A DNA stretch of 59,285 bases, from assembly GCF_014284335.1 (NCBI RefSeq), contig NZ_JACOGF010000023.1, forward strand, positions 1 to 59,285, written 5' to 3'. The DNA comes from Undibacterium hunanense. Its GTDB lineage: Bacteria; Pseudomonadota; Gammaproteobacteria; Burkholderiales; Burkholderiaceae_D. The notes under the pieces are model-generated. The model ran no database searches, was not told the origin of the DNA, and saw nothing but the letters and a program-made list of their open reading frames with translations. A program made the translations under genes and the position numbers. Shown piece after piece: positions 34,476-43,711 of the stretch; the first letter of the stretch is position 1, and every line of letters begins with the position of its first letter.

Positions 34476-36995
34476 ATGGACTACACACTACTGACGGGTT
34501 ATCCGGGCACACCCGGCAGCTACGATGAAATGATGGAAGCGAGTTTGCGGCCACGTGGACACTGGCGCGCCATGCTCGACAGCCTGGCCGGTGAGTCCCC
34601 GGCCATGATGCGTCAGCGTATTGAGGTAGTGCAGCGTCAGGTACGTGAGAACGGTGTCACCTACAACGTCTATGCCGATGCCAAGGGCATGCAGCGGCCA
34701 TGGGACCTGAACGTGTTGCCGCTGATCTTGCCGTATGATGAATGGGCACAGGTGGAGGCTGCAGTAGCACAGCGCGCTACCTTGCTCAATCGCATCCTGC
34801 TTGATGTCTACGGCGAACAGCGCCTGCTGGCTGAGGGCCTGCTGCCACCAGCGCTGGTACACGGCCATGCAGGCTTTTTACGGCCTTGTCAGGGCATACG
34901 CCATCAGGGCGACATCGCCCTGCATTTCTATGCACTGGATTTGGCGCGCGCGCCTGATGGCCGCTGGTGGGTGGTGGGTGACCGCACCCAGGCACCTTCC
35001 GGCGCTGGCTATGCGCTGGAAAACCGCGCCGTCATTGGTCGCATCTTCCCAGACATGCTACGTGATCTCAAGGTGCGCAAGCTGGAAGGTTTTTTTGACA
35101 CCATGCGCGACAGTCTGGCGCACTGGGGCAGGCGCAGTGCCGGTGCCGGACTGCGCGCGGGCGAACCGCCACTCATGGTGCTGCTGACCCCTGGCCCACA
35201 TAACGAAACCTATTACGAACATACCTATCTGGCACGCTATTTGGGCCTGCCGCTGGTTGAGGGCGGCGACCTCACGGTGCGCAACGGCATGGTCTGGCTC
35301 AAGACCCTGTCCGGCATGCAGCGCGTGCACGTCATCGTGCGCCGGGTCGATGATGATTTTTGCGATCCGCTGGAGCTGCGTGCCGACTCCGCGCTGGGCG
35401 TGGCTGGCCTCACCGACGCTGTCCGCCGTGGTACCGTGCTGGTGACCAATAGTCTGGGATCAAGCTTGCTGGAATCAGGTGCCTTGCTGGGCTTTTTGCC
35501 GTCGCTGTGCCAGCGCCTGCTGGGCGAACCGCTCAAGATGCCATCGGTGGCGACCTGGTGGTGTGGCGAAGCTGCTGCGCTGGATACGGTGGTCAGCCGC
35601 CTCGACAGCCTGGTGATCAAGCCGGCGTTTCCACAACTGCGTCAGGGACCGGTGTTTGGTGCCGACCAGCGTGGCGATGCCCGTGCTGCGCTGATCGGGC
35701 AGTTGCGCGCCAACCCCGGCAATTACGTGGCACAGGAACTGGTGCGGCTGTCGCAGGCACCGGTCTGGAAAGAAGCCCCCCGGGCCGGCTTGTACCCCTG
35801 CGCCACTGGCCTGCGCGTATACGCCTGCGCCACGCCCAAGGGCTATGTCGTCATGCCAGGCGGGCTGACTCGCGTGGCCACCGGGCCAGATGCGCGTGTA
35901 ATCACAATGCAGCAAGGCGGCGGCAGCAAGGATACCTGGGTCCAGGCCAGGGCCCAGCAAGACCTGCCACATCAGGAGCGCGGTAACGTGGAACGGCGTG
36001 AGCCAGTGCGCGATGACACCCACCTGTCAAGCAGGGTGGCAGAAAACCTGCACTGGTTTGGCCGCAACACCGAACGCTGCGACAATATTGCCAGGCTGCT
36101 GCGCGTCACCCTCAATTTCCTTTTCCACGTCCGGCCAGACGATCGTGGTGCCGAATGGGCAGCCATGACTGGCCTGTGCCAATGGTACTGGTTGATCGCA
36201 CCACCCGAACCAACTGACGTCACCGCTGAACCGGTGCAGCCAGCCGCCATGCTGACCGACGCCCAAATCGAATCAGCGCTGCTGCGGGCCGTGGTGTCGC
36301 CGGATGTGCCGGGGCTGGTGCAGCAACAGCAGCAACTCTACCGCTGCGCCAGCCAGTTGCGCGAACGCATTTCACTCGATAACTGGCGTGCAATCAGCAA
36401 GATGCGGCAAGACAGCCCCGTCGAAGAGCAACCATCCCAGGCCGAAGCAATGCGCCGCCTGGACGACGCCACCGAAGCCGCCATGTTGATGTCCGGTTAT
36501 GCAATGGATGGCATGAGTCGCGACCTGGGCTGGCGTTTCATGTCGCTGGGGCGGCGGCTGGAAAGGCTGCAATTCCAGTGCCAGATATTGCGACGCGGGC
36601 TGGCTATGGATGGTGGCGACCTGGAGTGGATGTTGCTGCTGTCAGATAGCATTATCACCTACCGCGCGCGCTACCAGGCCCGGCCAGAATGGTTACCTTT
36701 GCTTGATCTGCTACTGCTGGATGAAAGTAATACCCGCTCCATCGTGTTTCAGGTCGACGGCATCCTCAAGACCTTGCAGCAAATGGCACCCGGTCGCGGC
36801 CCGGCTGGAACTGAACAACTGGCAGCACTGGCCGACGAATTGCAGGCCCTGACACCAGAAGCCGACCTGGTCGGTGGCAGCCTCTACCTGGCCGACCTGC
36901 TGCAACGCCTGATCCAGACCAGCGAAACTTTGTCGGAACAGATAGGTGTGCAGTTTTTTAGTCATACGGGGAAAGCGGCGGGGGAGGGTAGCTAG
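34476..36995 (+). CDS. Circularly permuted ATP-grasp / alpha-E fusion protein
   Basis: An 839-residue protein joining two families usually encoded by neighbouring genes. Residues 1-480 are the circularly permuted ATP-grasp type 2 domain (RPWDLNVLPLILPYDEW, RILLDVYGEQRLL, VVGDRTQAPSGAGYALENR, ETYYEHTYLARYLGLPLVEG, VIKPAF). From about 515 (HLSSRVAENLHWFGRNTERCDNIARLLRV) to the end is the helical alpha-E domain. ATP-grasp enzymes join a carboxylate and an amine; with the transglutaminases this suggests synthesis and trimming of an unidentified peptide. AGGAGA stands before the ATG. It ends the cassette. Confidence 0.92.
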   Translation: MDYTLLTGYPGTPGSYDEMMEASLRPRGHWRAMLDSLAGESPAMMRQRIEVVQRQVRENGVTYNVYADAKGMQRPWDLNVLPLILPYDEWAQVEAAVAQRATLLNRILLDVYGEQRLLAEGLLPPALVHGHAGFLRPCQGIRHQGDIALHFYALDLARAPDGRWWVVGDRTQAPSGAGYALENRAVIGRIFPDMLRDLKVRKLEGFFDTMRDSLAHWGRRSAGAGLRAGEPPLMVLLTPGPHNETYYEHTYLARYLGLPLVEGGDLTVRNGMVWLKTLSGMQRVHVIVRRVDDDFCDPLELRADSALGVAGLTDAVRRGTVLVTNSLGSSLLESGALLGFLPSLCQRLLGEPLKMPSVATWWCGEAAALDTVVSRLDSLVIKPAFPQLRQGPVFGADQRGDARAALIGQLRANPGNYVAQELVRLSQAPVWKEAPRAGLYPCATGLRVYACATPKGYVVMPGGLTRVATGPDARVITMQQGGGSKDTWVQARAQQDLPHQERGNVERREPVRDDTHLSSRVAENLHWFGRNTERCDNIARLLRVTLNFLFHVRPDDRGAEWAAMTGLCQWYWLIAPPEPTDVTAEPVQPAAMLTDAQIESALLRAVVSPDVPGLVQQQQQLYRCASQLRERISLDNWRAISKMRQDSPVEEQPSQAEAMRRLDDATEAAMLMSGYAMDGMSRDLGWRFMSLGRRLERLQFQCQILRRGLAMDGGDLEWMLLLSDSIITYRARYQARPEWLPLLDLLLLDESNTRSIVFQVDGILKTLQQMAPGRGPAGTEQLAALADELQALTPEADLVGGSLYLADLLQRLIQTSETLSEQIGVQFFSHTGKAAGEGS

Positions 36996-37054
36996 CAACG
37001 CCTGTGGCAAGAACAGCGAAGCAGGTTATTCGTCATAGTGAAGGCACGAAGACA

Positions 37055-37169
37055 CAAGTGAAAGCTTCAATTCCATCACGCCAAGGCAAGTGTAGGGTTG
37101 CTTGAGTTGCTGAAGGTCTTCATTCTAGATAACAAACTAGATAACAAACGAACTTGTACTAAAGATTAA
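37055..37169 (+). pseudogene. Decayed 3' fragment of a solute-binding protein gene
   Basis: This stretch aligns by eye with the last 100 bases of the solute-binding gene ending at 29671: the shared blocks include CTTCAATT, CATCACG, GGGTTGCTTGAG and CTTCATT, with small deletions that break the frame. It is a relic of a paralogue or of a duplication, lying on the far side of the transglutaminase cassette. No other part of the gene is recognisable. Confidence 0.75.
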
Positions 37170-37209
37170 AAACGGTAATCTGACGTGCGAGAGTGTTTGT
37201 ATTGATCGG

Positions 37210-38463
37210 TTATTGTCGTTGAGTTCCCGCCAGCCGTGCGCGGCGTTTTCGTGCCCAGATGAAAACGCCGGTAGCACTCAAACCTGTAAGCGCGATACCC
37301 ATCAGGCAGATAAGTAACTTGAACGGTATGCCCCATAAGGCAGCCATGTGCAGGCTGGTAAGCCAGGTCGAGAGCGTATCGCCACTGGCGGCACCCGTGG
37401 GCAACCAGAGCGCACGGAATGCGCCGGTATTGGCGTCAAACCAGATACTGCTACCACCAGAAACGGTGCGTATGTCAGCGCTGCTGAGTACGTCATAGCG
37501 AAAGACCGCTTTGTCAGCATCATAGTAAAGTGAATCTTCACGACTGATGTCGAAGCCATTGTTTACAGCTTGCTGACGCATCAGCGTGCGTCCATTGTTG
37601 CGCGCTTGCGTCCAGCTGATACCTGGTTCCGGTTGTGCTTTATCCAGTGCAGGCATGATGTCATCACCAGGCTGGTGAGAAAACACTGCATGCATGACTG
37701 GTGCATACACTTGCTGGAGATTAAAGGCGACGCCGCTCCAGGCCAGGATGAACAGCATTGCCCATAACCACAAACCACCGGCCCGGTGCAGGTCAAAGTT
37801 CAGTTTGTAGTTTCCTGCATTCCAGCGCAATTTCCAGGCTGGATACCAGCGACGCAACCAGGATTTTCCATTTACCTGACGCGACGGCGGTGGCAAGCTC
37901 AGGTAAGCACCGACGAAACAATCCAGCGTCCATAGCAGGGCGATGATTCCAAACACATAGCTGCCCGCTTTGCCCAATGCCAGTGAACGATGTAAGCGGT
38001 AAATGAAAGGCATGAGATTTTTCTTGCCCTGTGCGATGTCACCAAACTTGCGTTGACCCAAAATGTGGCCCGTGTAGGGGTTGACGAAAATCTGGTCATT
38101 GGGCAATTCATTGGGCAATTCCTGAACTTGACCAGCACGCGGTGCCAGAAAAAATAATGTGGCGTGCCCTGTCTGGGTAAACAGTGGCACATACGGTATA
38201 TCAGCCGCAGGATAGTGTTGCATCACTTGCTGCCGCAGTGTCAACGGATCCAGCATCGCTGCATGTTCTGTCGGTGGCGCTGCCAGAAATAGCTGGGGAT
38301 TCAGCATGGTCTCCAACTCCGTGTTCCACGCCAGCAGGCTGCCAGTCAAGCCAGACAGAATTAAAAAGCCAGCCAGCACCAGCCCTACCCACCGATGGAC
38401 AATTACCATGGTGGGTCGCAACTTGTGCTGTCTGGGGAGGCTGGGTAGCTTTAAGGTAGACAC
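37210..38463 (-). CDS. PepSY-associated membrane protein (iron uptake reductase-like)
   Basis: A 417-residue inner-membrane protein of the PepSY_TM family. Four hydrophobic segments are seen: HRWVGLVLAGFLILSGLTGSLLAW (about 23-46), a helix near 168-190, LHRAGGLWLWAMLFILAWSGVAFNL (about 226-250), and the C-terminal LLICLMGIALTGLSATGVFIW. Membrane histidines (HRW, RLHRSLA, LHRAGG) could bind heme, as expected for proteins thought to reduce ferric siderophores. It follows the TonB-dependent receptor on the same strand by 64 bases and probably completes the iron operon. A short doubled PNEL/PND segment near residue 115 is a small internal duplication. Confidence 0.85.
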   Translation of the reverse strand: MSTLKLPSLPRQHKLRPTMVIVHRWVGLVLAGFLILSGLTGSLLAWNTELETMLNPQLFLAAPPTEHAAMLDPLTLRQQVMQHYPAADIPYVPLFTQTGHATLFFLAPRAGQVQELPNELPNDQIFVNPYTGHILGQRKFGDIAQGKKNLMPFIYRLHRSLALGKAGSYVFGIIALLWTLDCFVGAYLSLPPPSRQVNGKSWLRRWYPAWKLRWNAGNYKLNFDLHRAGGLWLWAMLFILAWSGVAFNLQQVYAPVMHAVFSHQPGDDIMPALDKAQPEPGISWTQARNNGRTLMRQQAVNNGFDISREDSLYYDADKAVFRYDVLSSADIRTVSGGSSIWFDANTGAFRALWLPTGAASGDTLSTWLTSLHMAALWGIPFKLLICLMGIALTGLSATGVFIWARKRRARLAGTQRQ

Positions 38464-38527
38464 AGAAATGGTCAGGTCGATACGTTGGTGTGCTGGTGTG
38501 CATGTGTCTAAGCTGCTGCTGCCGTCT

Positions 38528-41026
38528 TCACCAGCGGTATTGTGCAGAAAGCGTCACTTGCCGTGGGTCGCCGTAGTTGCAATAGCCATTACCGCATTCG
38601 ACGATATACGATTTATCTGTCAGATTTTTGACATTCAATTTGAAACGCCATTTGTCCACGTCGTAGCTCACACCAGCATCAAACACATGAAACGCCGGGA
38701 CTTCATATGGTGCATTCGATGCCAGGGCCTTGCCCACATAACGCATGCCCATACCCAGTTTCAGTTTGGGGACGCCCAAATCGGCAAACTGATAATCGGC
38801 CCAGGCAGAGAATTGATGCGTTGGGGTGTTTGCCTGGCGCTGACCGACGACATCTGGCTGGGTCGGTCCCGCTTTGGTGGTCTTGGCATCGGTATAGGTG
38901 TAGGCGGCAATCAGTTGCAGGTTACGGGTCAGGTCGCTTTTGGCTTCCAGTTCAAGGCCACGCGCGCGGATTTCACCGGTTTGTATTGAATAGTTATCCG
39001 GGTCTGCCGGGTCGGGTACCTGTACATTGCTTTGAGTCAGTTGATACATTGCTGCAGACAGCAGGGTATTGCTGCCAGCAGGCTGGTAACGTACACCGAA
39101 TTCATATTGCTCGCCCTTGGTGGGTTTGAAGCGCGCACCCAGTCTGTCGGTACCACCTATGGGCTGGAAGGATTGGCTGAAACTGATGAAGGGTGCCAGG
39201 CCATTTTCAGCCAGGTATACCAGGCCTGCCCGACCAGTAGTGGACGTGGTTTTGTCCATGTTCCATGCAGGTTCAAAATAGTCTGACTGATCAATCTTCA
39301 CACTGTCATGACGCGCGCCCAGCAACAGTACCCAGCGCTGATCAATTTTGATCTGGTCTTGCAGATACAGGCCCAGGGCACGGGTGTTCTCGCGGTAACC
39401 ATCTTTACCGTCATCGCCATATGGTTTTGCGCCGTAGACGGGTTTGAACAGATCCAGCGGCGCGATCAACGCATACCGGCGGGTACGTTGCGCATCGGAA
39501 GAACTGCCATCCACACCCAGTGTCAATTGGTGGTCGATAGAACCTGTCCTGATCTGTGATTGCAGGTTGGCATCGAAGGTCCATGCCGTTACTTTTTCCA
39601 TGCGCCTTGCAAAATAACGGGTCAGGGTGCGCTGATCATCCTGAAGGCTGTCTCTGCCAGCATAATTCCAATCCAGATCAACCTGATTGCGTCGCAGTGA
39701 CAGATTGATTTTATTTTGTTCGTTGAATTGATGCTCCAACAACAAGGTGGCAGATTTGTGTATATCTTTTCTGTTATCCAGTGGCTCGCCTATGCTCAGT
39801 CCCCTGGGCAGAACACCATTTTTATTTGGTAGCAAAGAACCTTCCGGTGGCAGGCCCCATTGACGGTTCAGCTTGCTTTCCTGGTAGTGGGTAAGTAAGG
39901 TCAGTTGCGTAGAATCAGCAATTTTCCAGTTCAGCGCGGGGGCAATATAGAGCCTGTCATTGGGTACAAAGTCAATGAAGCTATCACTCTTGCGATTGAG
40001 CAGGGTCAGCCGGTAAGACAGGCTGCCTTCTTCATTCAGGCTGCCGCTCAGGTCGGCGGTTGCTTCTACCCGGTTATAGCTACCTACCTCCAGGCCAGCT
40101 TCGTGCCAGGTCTCCGCTGATGGGCGTTTGGTAACCAGATTGATCAGGCCACCCGGCTCTGTCGCGCCATATAGCAAGGATGCTGCACCACGCAAGATAT
40201 CTACACGTTCCAGTCCATAGGGTTCTTGTGTGCCGGTGAAGGTATTGCTGGGCGAACGCAAGCCATCACGGCGTATGCTCGAATTATCTATTTGAAAGCC
40301 ACGCAGTATCAGATTATCGGTATCCCGGTAACCGTTGGTTTGCGCGCCCACACCCGGTGTGTAGCCGATGACATCGCGAATGGATTTCGAAGCCTGGGCC
40401 TGTATCTGGTCACTGGTGACTACCGATATGGATTGTGGTGTCTCGACCAGCAAAGTATCAGTTTTGGTTGCGCTTGCGCTGCGTTTGGCAACATAGCCAT
40501 ACACCGGGCCCCAGGCTTTTTCTTTATCGGCAGATGCGCTCACTTGCACATCTGGCAGTGCGGATGCCGGGCTGGCAGCGGCATTTTCAGGAGCAACCGC
40601 TTGAGGCCGCAATACATAACCACCATTCTCCAGGCGAACAGACTGCAAGCCTGTACCACGCAGCAGTAGTGCAAAGGCTTCTTGCGCAGTGTATTGGCCG
40701 TTGATGCCTGCCGTGGTTTTGCCGTCAGTCTGATCTGCCGTAAAAGTCAGCGGTACTTCTGCCACGCTGGCAAGATGACGCAATGCAGGTGCAAGTGCTC
40801 CTGCTGAAATGTGGTAGGCCTGTCGTACGGTCTGTTCTTGCCTTGCAACATTCGCTTGTGCCATGGCGCTGCCGGGTACACTGCCGGCAATAACAGCCAT
40901 GGCGGCAATTGCCGATGCAATCGCCTTTGCCATACCTTTCGTCTTGATGCTATGCGATGTATAGGCCTGTTTAAATTGTGTCCGTTTGCTATGCGGACAT
41001 GGCATTGTAATTTCCCTGGACTGCAT
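38528..41026 (-). CDS. TonB-dependent siderophore receptor with signalling (STN) domain
   Basis: An 832-residue outer-membrane receptor of the FecA/FpvA type. After the signal peptide (about 35-56, ending AMAQA) comes the STN domain (about 70-143: YHISAGALAPALRHLASVAEVPLTFTAD), which contacts FecR. The plug domain begins near 180 (TLLVETPQSISVVTSDQIQ) and includes ERVDILRGAASLLYG and GGLINLVTKRP; the barrel ends in the expected aromatic Trp (LSAQYRW). Two starts are plausible: ATG 41026 and ATG 41005, the latter with AGGGAAA upstream. With fecI and fecR behind a Fur box, uptake of a ferric siderophore or citrate that signals its own presence is expected. Confidence 0.92.
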   Translation of the reverse strand: MQSREITMPCPHSKRTQFKQAYTSHSIKTKGMAKAIASAIAAMAVIAGSVPGSAMAQANVARQEQTVRQAYHISAGALAPALRHLASVAEVPLTFTADQTDGKTTAGINGQYTAQEAFALLLRGTGLQSVRLENGGYVLRPQAVAPENAAASPASALPDVQVSASADKEKAWGPVYGYVAKRSASATKTDTLLVETPQSISVVTSDQIQAQASKSIRDVIGYTPGVGAQTNGYRDTDNLILRGFQIDNSSIRRDGLRSPSNTFTGTQEPYGLERVDILRGAASLLYGATEPGGLINLVTKRPSAETWHEAGLEVGSYNRVEATADLSGSLNEEGSLSYRLTLLNRKSDSFIDFVPNDRLYIAPALNWKIADSTQLTLLTHYQESKLNRQWGLPPEGSLLPNKNGVLPRGLSIGEPLDNRKDIHKSATLLLEHQFNEQNKINLSLRRNQVDLDWNYAGRDSLQDDQRTLTRYFARRMEKVTAWTFDANLQSQIRTGSIDHQLTLGVDGSSSDAQRTRRYALIAPLDLFKPVYGAKPYGDDGKDGYRENTRALGLYLQDQIKIDQRWVLLLGARHDSVKIDQSDYFEPAWNMDKTTSTTGRAGLVYLAENGLAPFISFSQSFQPIGGTDRLGARFKPTKGEQYEFGVRYQPAGSNTLLSAAMYQLTQSNVQVPDPADPDNYSIQTGEIRARGLELEAKSDLTRNLQLIAAYTYTDAKTTKAGPTQPDVVGQRQANTPTHQFSAWADYQFADLGVPKLKLGMGMRYVGKALASNAPYEVPAFHVFDAGVSYDVDKWRFKLNVKNLTDKSYIVECGNGYCNYGDPRQVTLSAQYRW

Positions 41027-41183
41027 GGTCTTCTCTCAAGTTAATGGCTAAAAATAAAGCGTTCACTTGTTAGGTGCCGCGAGAAATGAAATCGGGCAGA
41101 AGAAATTGGATTATTTTTCAGAGAAATGATTATCAGGGGTAAAAAAAGATAATTTCCTCATAGAGGGAACTGAAAAAGTATCA

Positions 41184-42212
41184 TCAGGCAGGTGCTATCG
41201 TCACCCAAAAGCGGGTAAACGACATCACTTTGACCGGCAGGGAATTGGGTAGCATGTTGAGGATGCTTTCAACATCTTTGAGTGGCAACACGGCAGAAAG
41301 CCGTAAATCAGCTACGGCTGGATCACATCTCAATACACCTTTCCGGTATCGGCCCAGATCCGCCACAAAGTCAGCCAGCCGCATATCATCTGCAATGATC
41401 TGGCCACGCACCCAGGCCGCAGCCTGCTCATCAGTGGATTTGAGCTTGCCAAAGCCATGCCGGGTAAAGGATACACCCTGGCCAGTCCTTACTACCTGCG
41501 AAGAACCTGGTGTTCCCTCAGGGGTAATTTCTACTGCATGTTCCAGCACTGTAACCGCTGTGTGGTCCTCATATTGGCGCACCGTAAATTGTGTGCCAAG
41601 CGCACAAATGTTGCCATCGTTGCTAGCTATCACGAACGGTCGTTCATTGGCGTTGATGTGACCTGTAACTATCATGATTTCACCAGCCACCAGACGCACC
41701 AGGCGGCGTTTGCCATCAAAGCTTACATTGATGCTGCTTGCGGTATTGAGCGTGATGCGGGTGCCATCTGCAAGACTTATTTCGCGTTTTTCACCAACAC
41801 CGGTATGGTAATCGGCTGCCAGTTGTTGCCAGGTTTGCGTTTGTGACGTAAACAGGCCAGCTACGCCGGTACCACCCAGGTACAGCAAAATTTTCATGGC
41901 TTTACGACGGCTTGCATGGGTATCGCTATCCGCCATTGTTTCAGCTGCATATGGTGACAGGCTTTTGTAAGCAGCGCTTGCCTGCAGCTTGCCAAAACGC
42001 CCCATTACGCCTTCAATATGTTGCCATGCGCGATTGTGGTCGGGGTGTGCGTCGCGCCATGCCTGCCAGCGCTGATTGTCAGCCTCCGTCATTTCTCCTG
42101 ACATATGCAGCGTCAACCATTCGGACGCCTGATCGGCAATGCCTGGGTCAAGTGGTTTGCCGCCCACAATGATGGGCGCTGGTGTAATGGCATTGGCCTG
42201 AGATGACATCAT
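41184..42212 (-). CDS. fecR: FecR-type anti-sigma factor / signal transducer
   Basis: A 342-residue regulator with the FecR layout: an N-terminal cytoplasmic segment (ASEWLTLHMSGEMTEADNQRWQAWRDAHPDHNRAWQHIE), one membrane helix near 103-122 (ILLYLGGTGVAGLF), and the periplasmic FecR domain (EISLADGTRITLNTASSINVSFDGKRRLVRLVAGEIMI). It relays receptor occupancy to the FecI sigma factor. The ATG at 42212 lies one base past the fecI stop codon; an in-frame TTG at 42230 would overlap fecI. It lies between fecI and the receptor gene, as in other fec-type operons. Confidence 0.9.
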   Translation of the reverse strand: MMSSQANAITPAPIIVGGKPLDPGIADQASEWLTLHMSGEMTEADNQRWQAWRDAHPDHNRAWQHIEGVMGRFGKLQASAAYKSLSPYAAETMADSDTHASRRKAMKILLYLGGTGVAGLFTSQTQTWQQLAADYHTGVGEKREISLADGTRITLNTASSINVSFDGKRRLVRLVAGEIMIVTGHINANERPFVIASNDGNICALGTQFTVRQYEDHTAVTVLEHAVEITPEGTPGSSQVVRTGQGVSFTRHGFGKLKSTDEQAAAWVRGQIIADDMRLADFVADLGRYRKGVLRCDPAVADLRLSAVLPLKDVESILNMLPNSLPVKVMSFTRFWVTIAPA

Positions 42213-42213
42213 G

Positions 42214-42723
42214 TCAGGCGGCCAGTGCAAAAAGGCATTGCCGGTTGGCGCGGGTAAGATATTGCTTGACCGAACTGCTTGAGACCTTCAGACGCTCGGC
42301 AATTTCTGCGTAACTCAACTCTTCCAGATGCGCCAGAAGAAAAGCTTCTTTCACTGCTGGTGGCAAGCCATCCAAAGCCATATCGATCTGTTGCAAGGCC
42401 TCAAGTGCCAGTAACTGCAATTCAGGCGAGGCTGCAACCGGCTCAGGCAAGGCAGACAGGGCATCCAGATAGGCAGATTCCAGCAGTTGCCGCCTGTGGC
42501 GGTGCGCCATCAACCTGCGCGCAATTGTGGCAAGAAAGGGTCGCGGTTCAAGAATATCTGCCGCCTGCTCATTCTTGAGTATGCTGACAAAAGTGTCCTG
42601 TGTCAGATCTGCCGCTTCGAATGAATCCCCCAACCTGCGGCGCAGCCACGTCTGCAGCCAACCTTGATGGTCACTGTAGAGAATATGCATTTGCTGCCGC
42701 AAGCTGAAATCGTTGACTGACAT
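42214..42723 (-). CDS. fecI: FecI-type ECF sigma factor
   Basis: A 169-residue extracytoplasmic-function sigma factor. Region 2 is near the N-terminus (WLRRRLGDSFEAADLTQDTFVSIL) and region 4 follows after about 110 (ALDGLPPAVKEAFLLAHLEELSYAEIAERLKVSSSSVKQYLTRA). It should direct RNA polymerase to the receptor operon when FecR signals. The ATG at 42723 is preferred; GTG/TTG codons upstream to 42756 are open but add a poor leader. The Fur-box palindrome lies 43 bases upstream, consistent with iron repression. Confidence 0.9.
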   Translation of the reverse strand: MSVNDFSLRQQMHILYSDHQGWLQTWLRRRLGDSFEAADLTQDTFVSILKNEQAADILEPRPFLATIARRLMAHRHRRQLLESAYLDALSALPEPVAASPELQLLALEALQQIDMALDGLPPAVKEAFLLAHLEELSYAEIAERLKVSSSSVKQYLTRANRQCLFALAA

Positions 42724-42765
42724 GACACTGTTTTCAAACAAGGTGCCAGGCACCAATTAAACGTT

Positions 42766-42784
42766 AATGAGAATTATTCTCATT
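42766..42784. promoter_or_regulatory. Fur box upstream of fecI
   Basis: AATGAGAATTATTCTCATT is a perfect 19-base palindrome around a central T and closely resembles the classic Fur-box form AATGAGAATNATTCTCATT. It sits at promoter distance from fecI, so iron repression of the fecI-fecR-receptor-PepSY run is expected. Confidence 0.85.
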
Positions 42785-43711
42785 TTAGCGCATGTTATTG
42801 CGAGTGTGCAATTTTTGTCTTGGGCAGGAAAGTAATGCATAGGGGATGGATATTGCAGACTTCAGAGGTTGCCGCCGCAATACCAGTTTTCAGATCAAAA
42901 GATGCTTGTTGATACAGCTTGCCGACCAAGCCACATTTGATTTCAACGAAATTATCATCGGGGAAAATCAACGTCGTTACGTCGAATAGCAAGAAACCAT
43001 AGACACGAAGGTAAAACGTCAATGCGATGAGTGGCGGTGCTTGAGCTGATACGCAAAATGGAAAACTGGACATCAACGTAGTGCGCCAAGATTGGCTCAT
43101 GACCAGGAGAACGTACACAGTATTTTTACAGACTCTCATCGACGCCTGTTGTTGGTTTTAATTTCAGCCAGAAATATGCCAGTTTGAGCATGTCTATGGC
43201 GATTTGGTGAAAAAAGATTTCTCGATTTCCGTGCAAGGAGAGTGTGCACTTGCAACGTTCTCTAGCCTTGCCGGGTTGGTGCTTGTGGTATGGCATCTTC
43301 CAATGTTGGTTTCCGTGCTTGTGATCAGGTCTGCATTCTAATAAAGGACATTCGCCACTCGATGGCTGACTTACCTATAACCCTGTCAACGCTTCGCGAG
43401 GTGTCACATATAGCTCGAAGACAAAATTATTCACTATTTTTATATTGTCAGAGGGCACTCCCCATTTCTCCTGGTCGGCCTTCCAGCGTATGACAAAATA
43501 ATATGCACTTTCGAGTATTTTGTTTGTCAACTTACCTAGCAAATCGTTGCACGTTCCTTTTCTTCACTAAGCTGTGACGAAAACACTCCTAATAATATGA
43601 CCTCGAAAGGAAATAACAGGTGTTTTCTGTTAGACTCAAAAACCTAATACTTGTAAAAAATAATATCAAATTGCAGCCAGTAGTCTACCGCTAACCTCAG
43701 CTCCCAATCCT
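42785..43711. other. Intergenic region between fecI and the three-gene island
   Basis: About 930 bases. A reverse frame at 42795-43139 is open for 114 codons but has no recognised family, no ribosome-binding site and mixed composition, so it is not called. From about 43380 the base composition becomes AT-rich, marking the approach to the island, and the left inverted block (43387-43487) lies here. The remainder may be decayed coding sequence. Confidence 0.55.
43387..43487. repeat. Left inverted block flanking the three-gene island
   Basis: CAACGCTTCGCGA (43387-43399) and GCCTTCCAGC (43478-43487) are both found, inverted and in matching order, at 47117-47157 on the other side of the island. 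The two blocks are 78 bases apart here but only 18 apart on the right, so the left copy has extra sequence or has decayed. Confidence 0.65.

Noticed and set aside
42795..43139. A 114-codon reverse frame after the Fur box
   Set aside because: No ribosome-binding site and no family; composition looks non-coding, though a decayed gene cannot be excluded.
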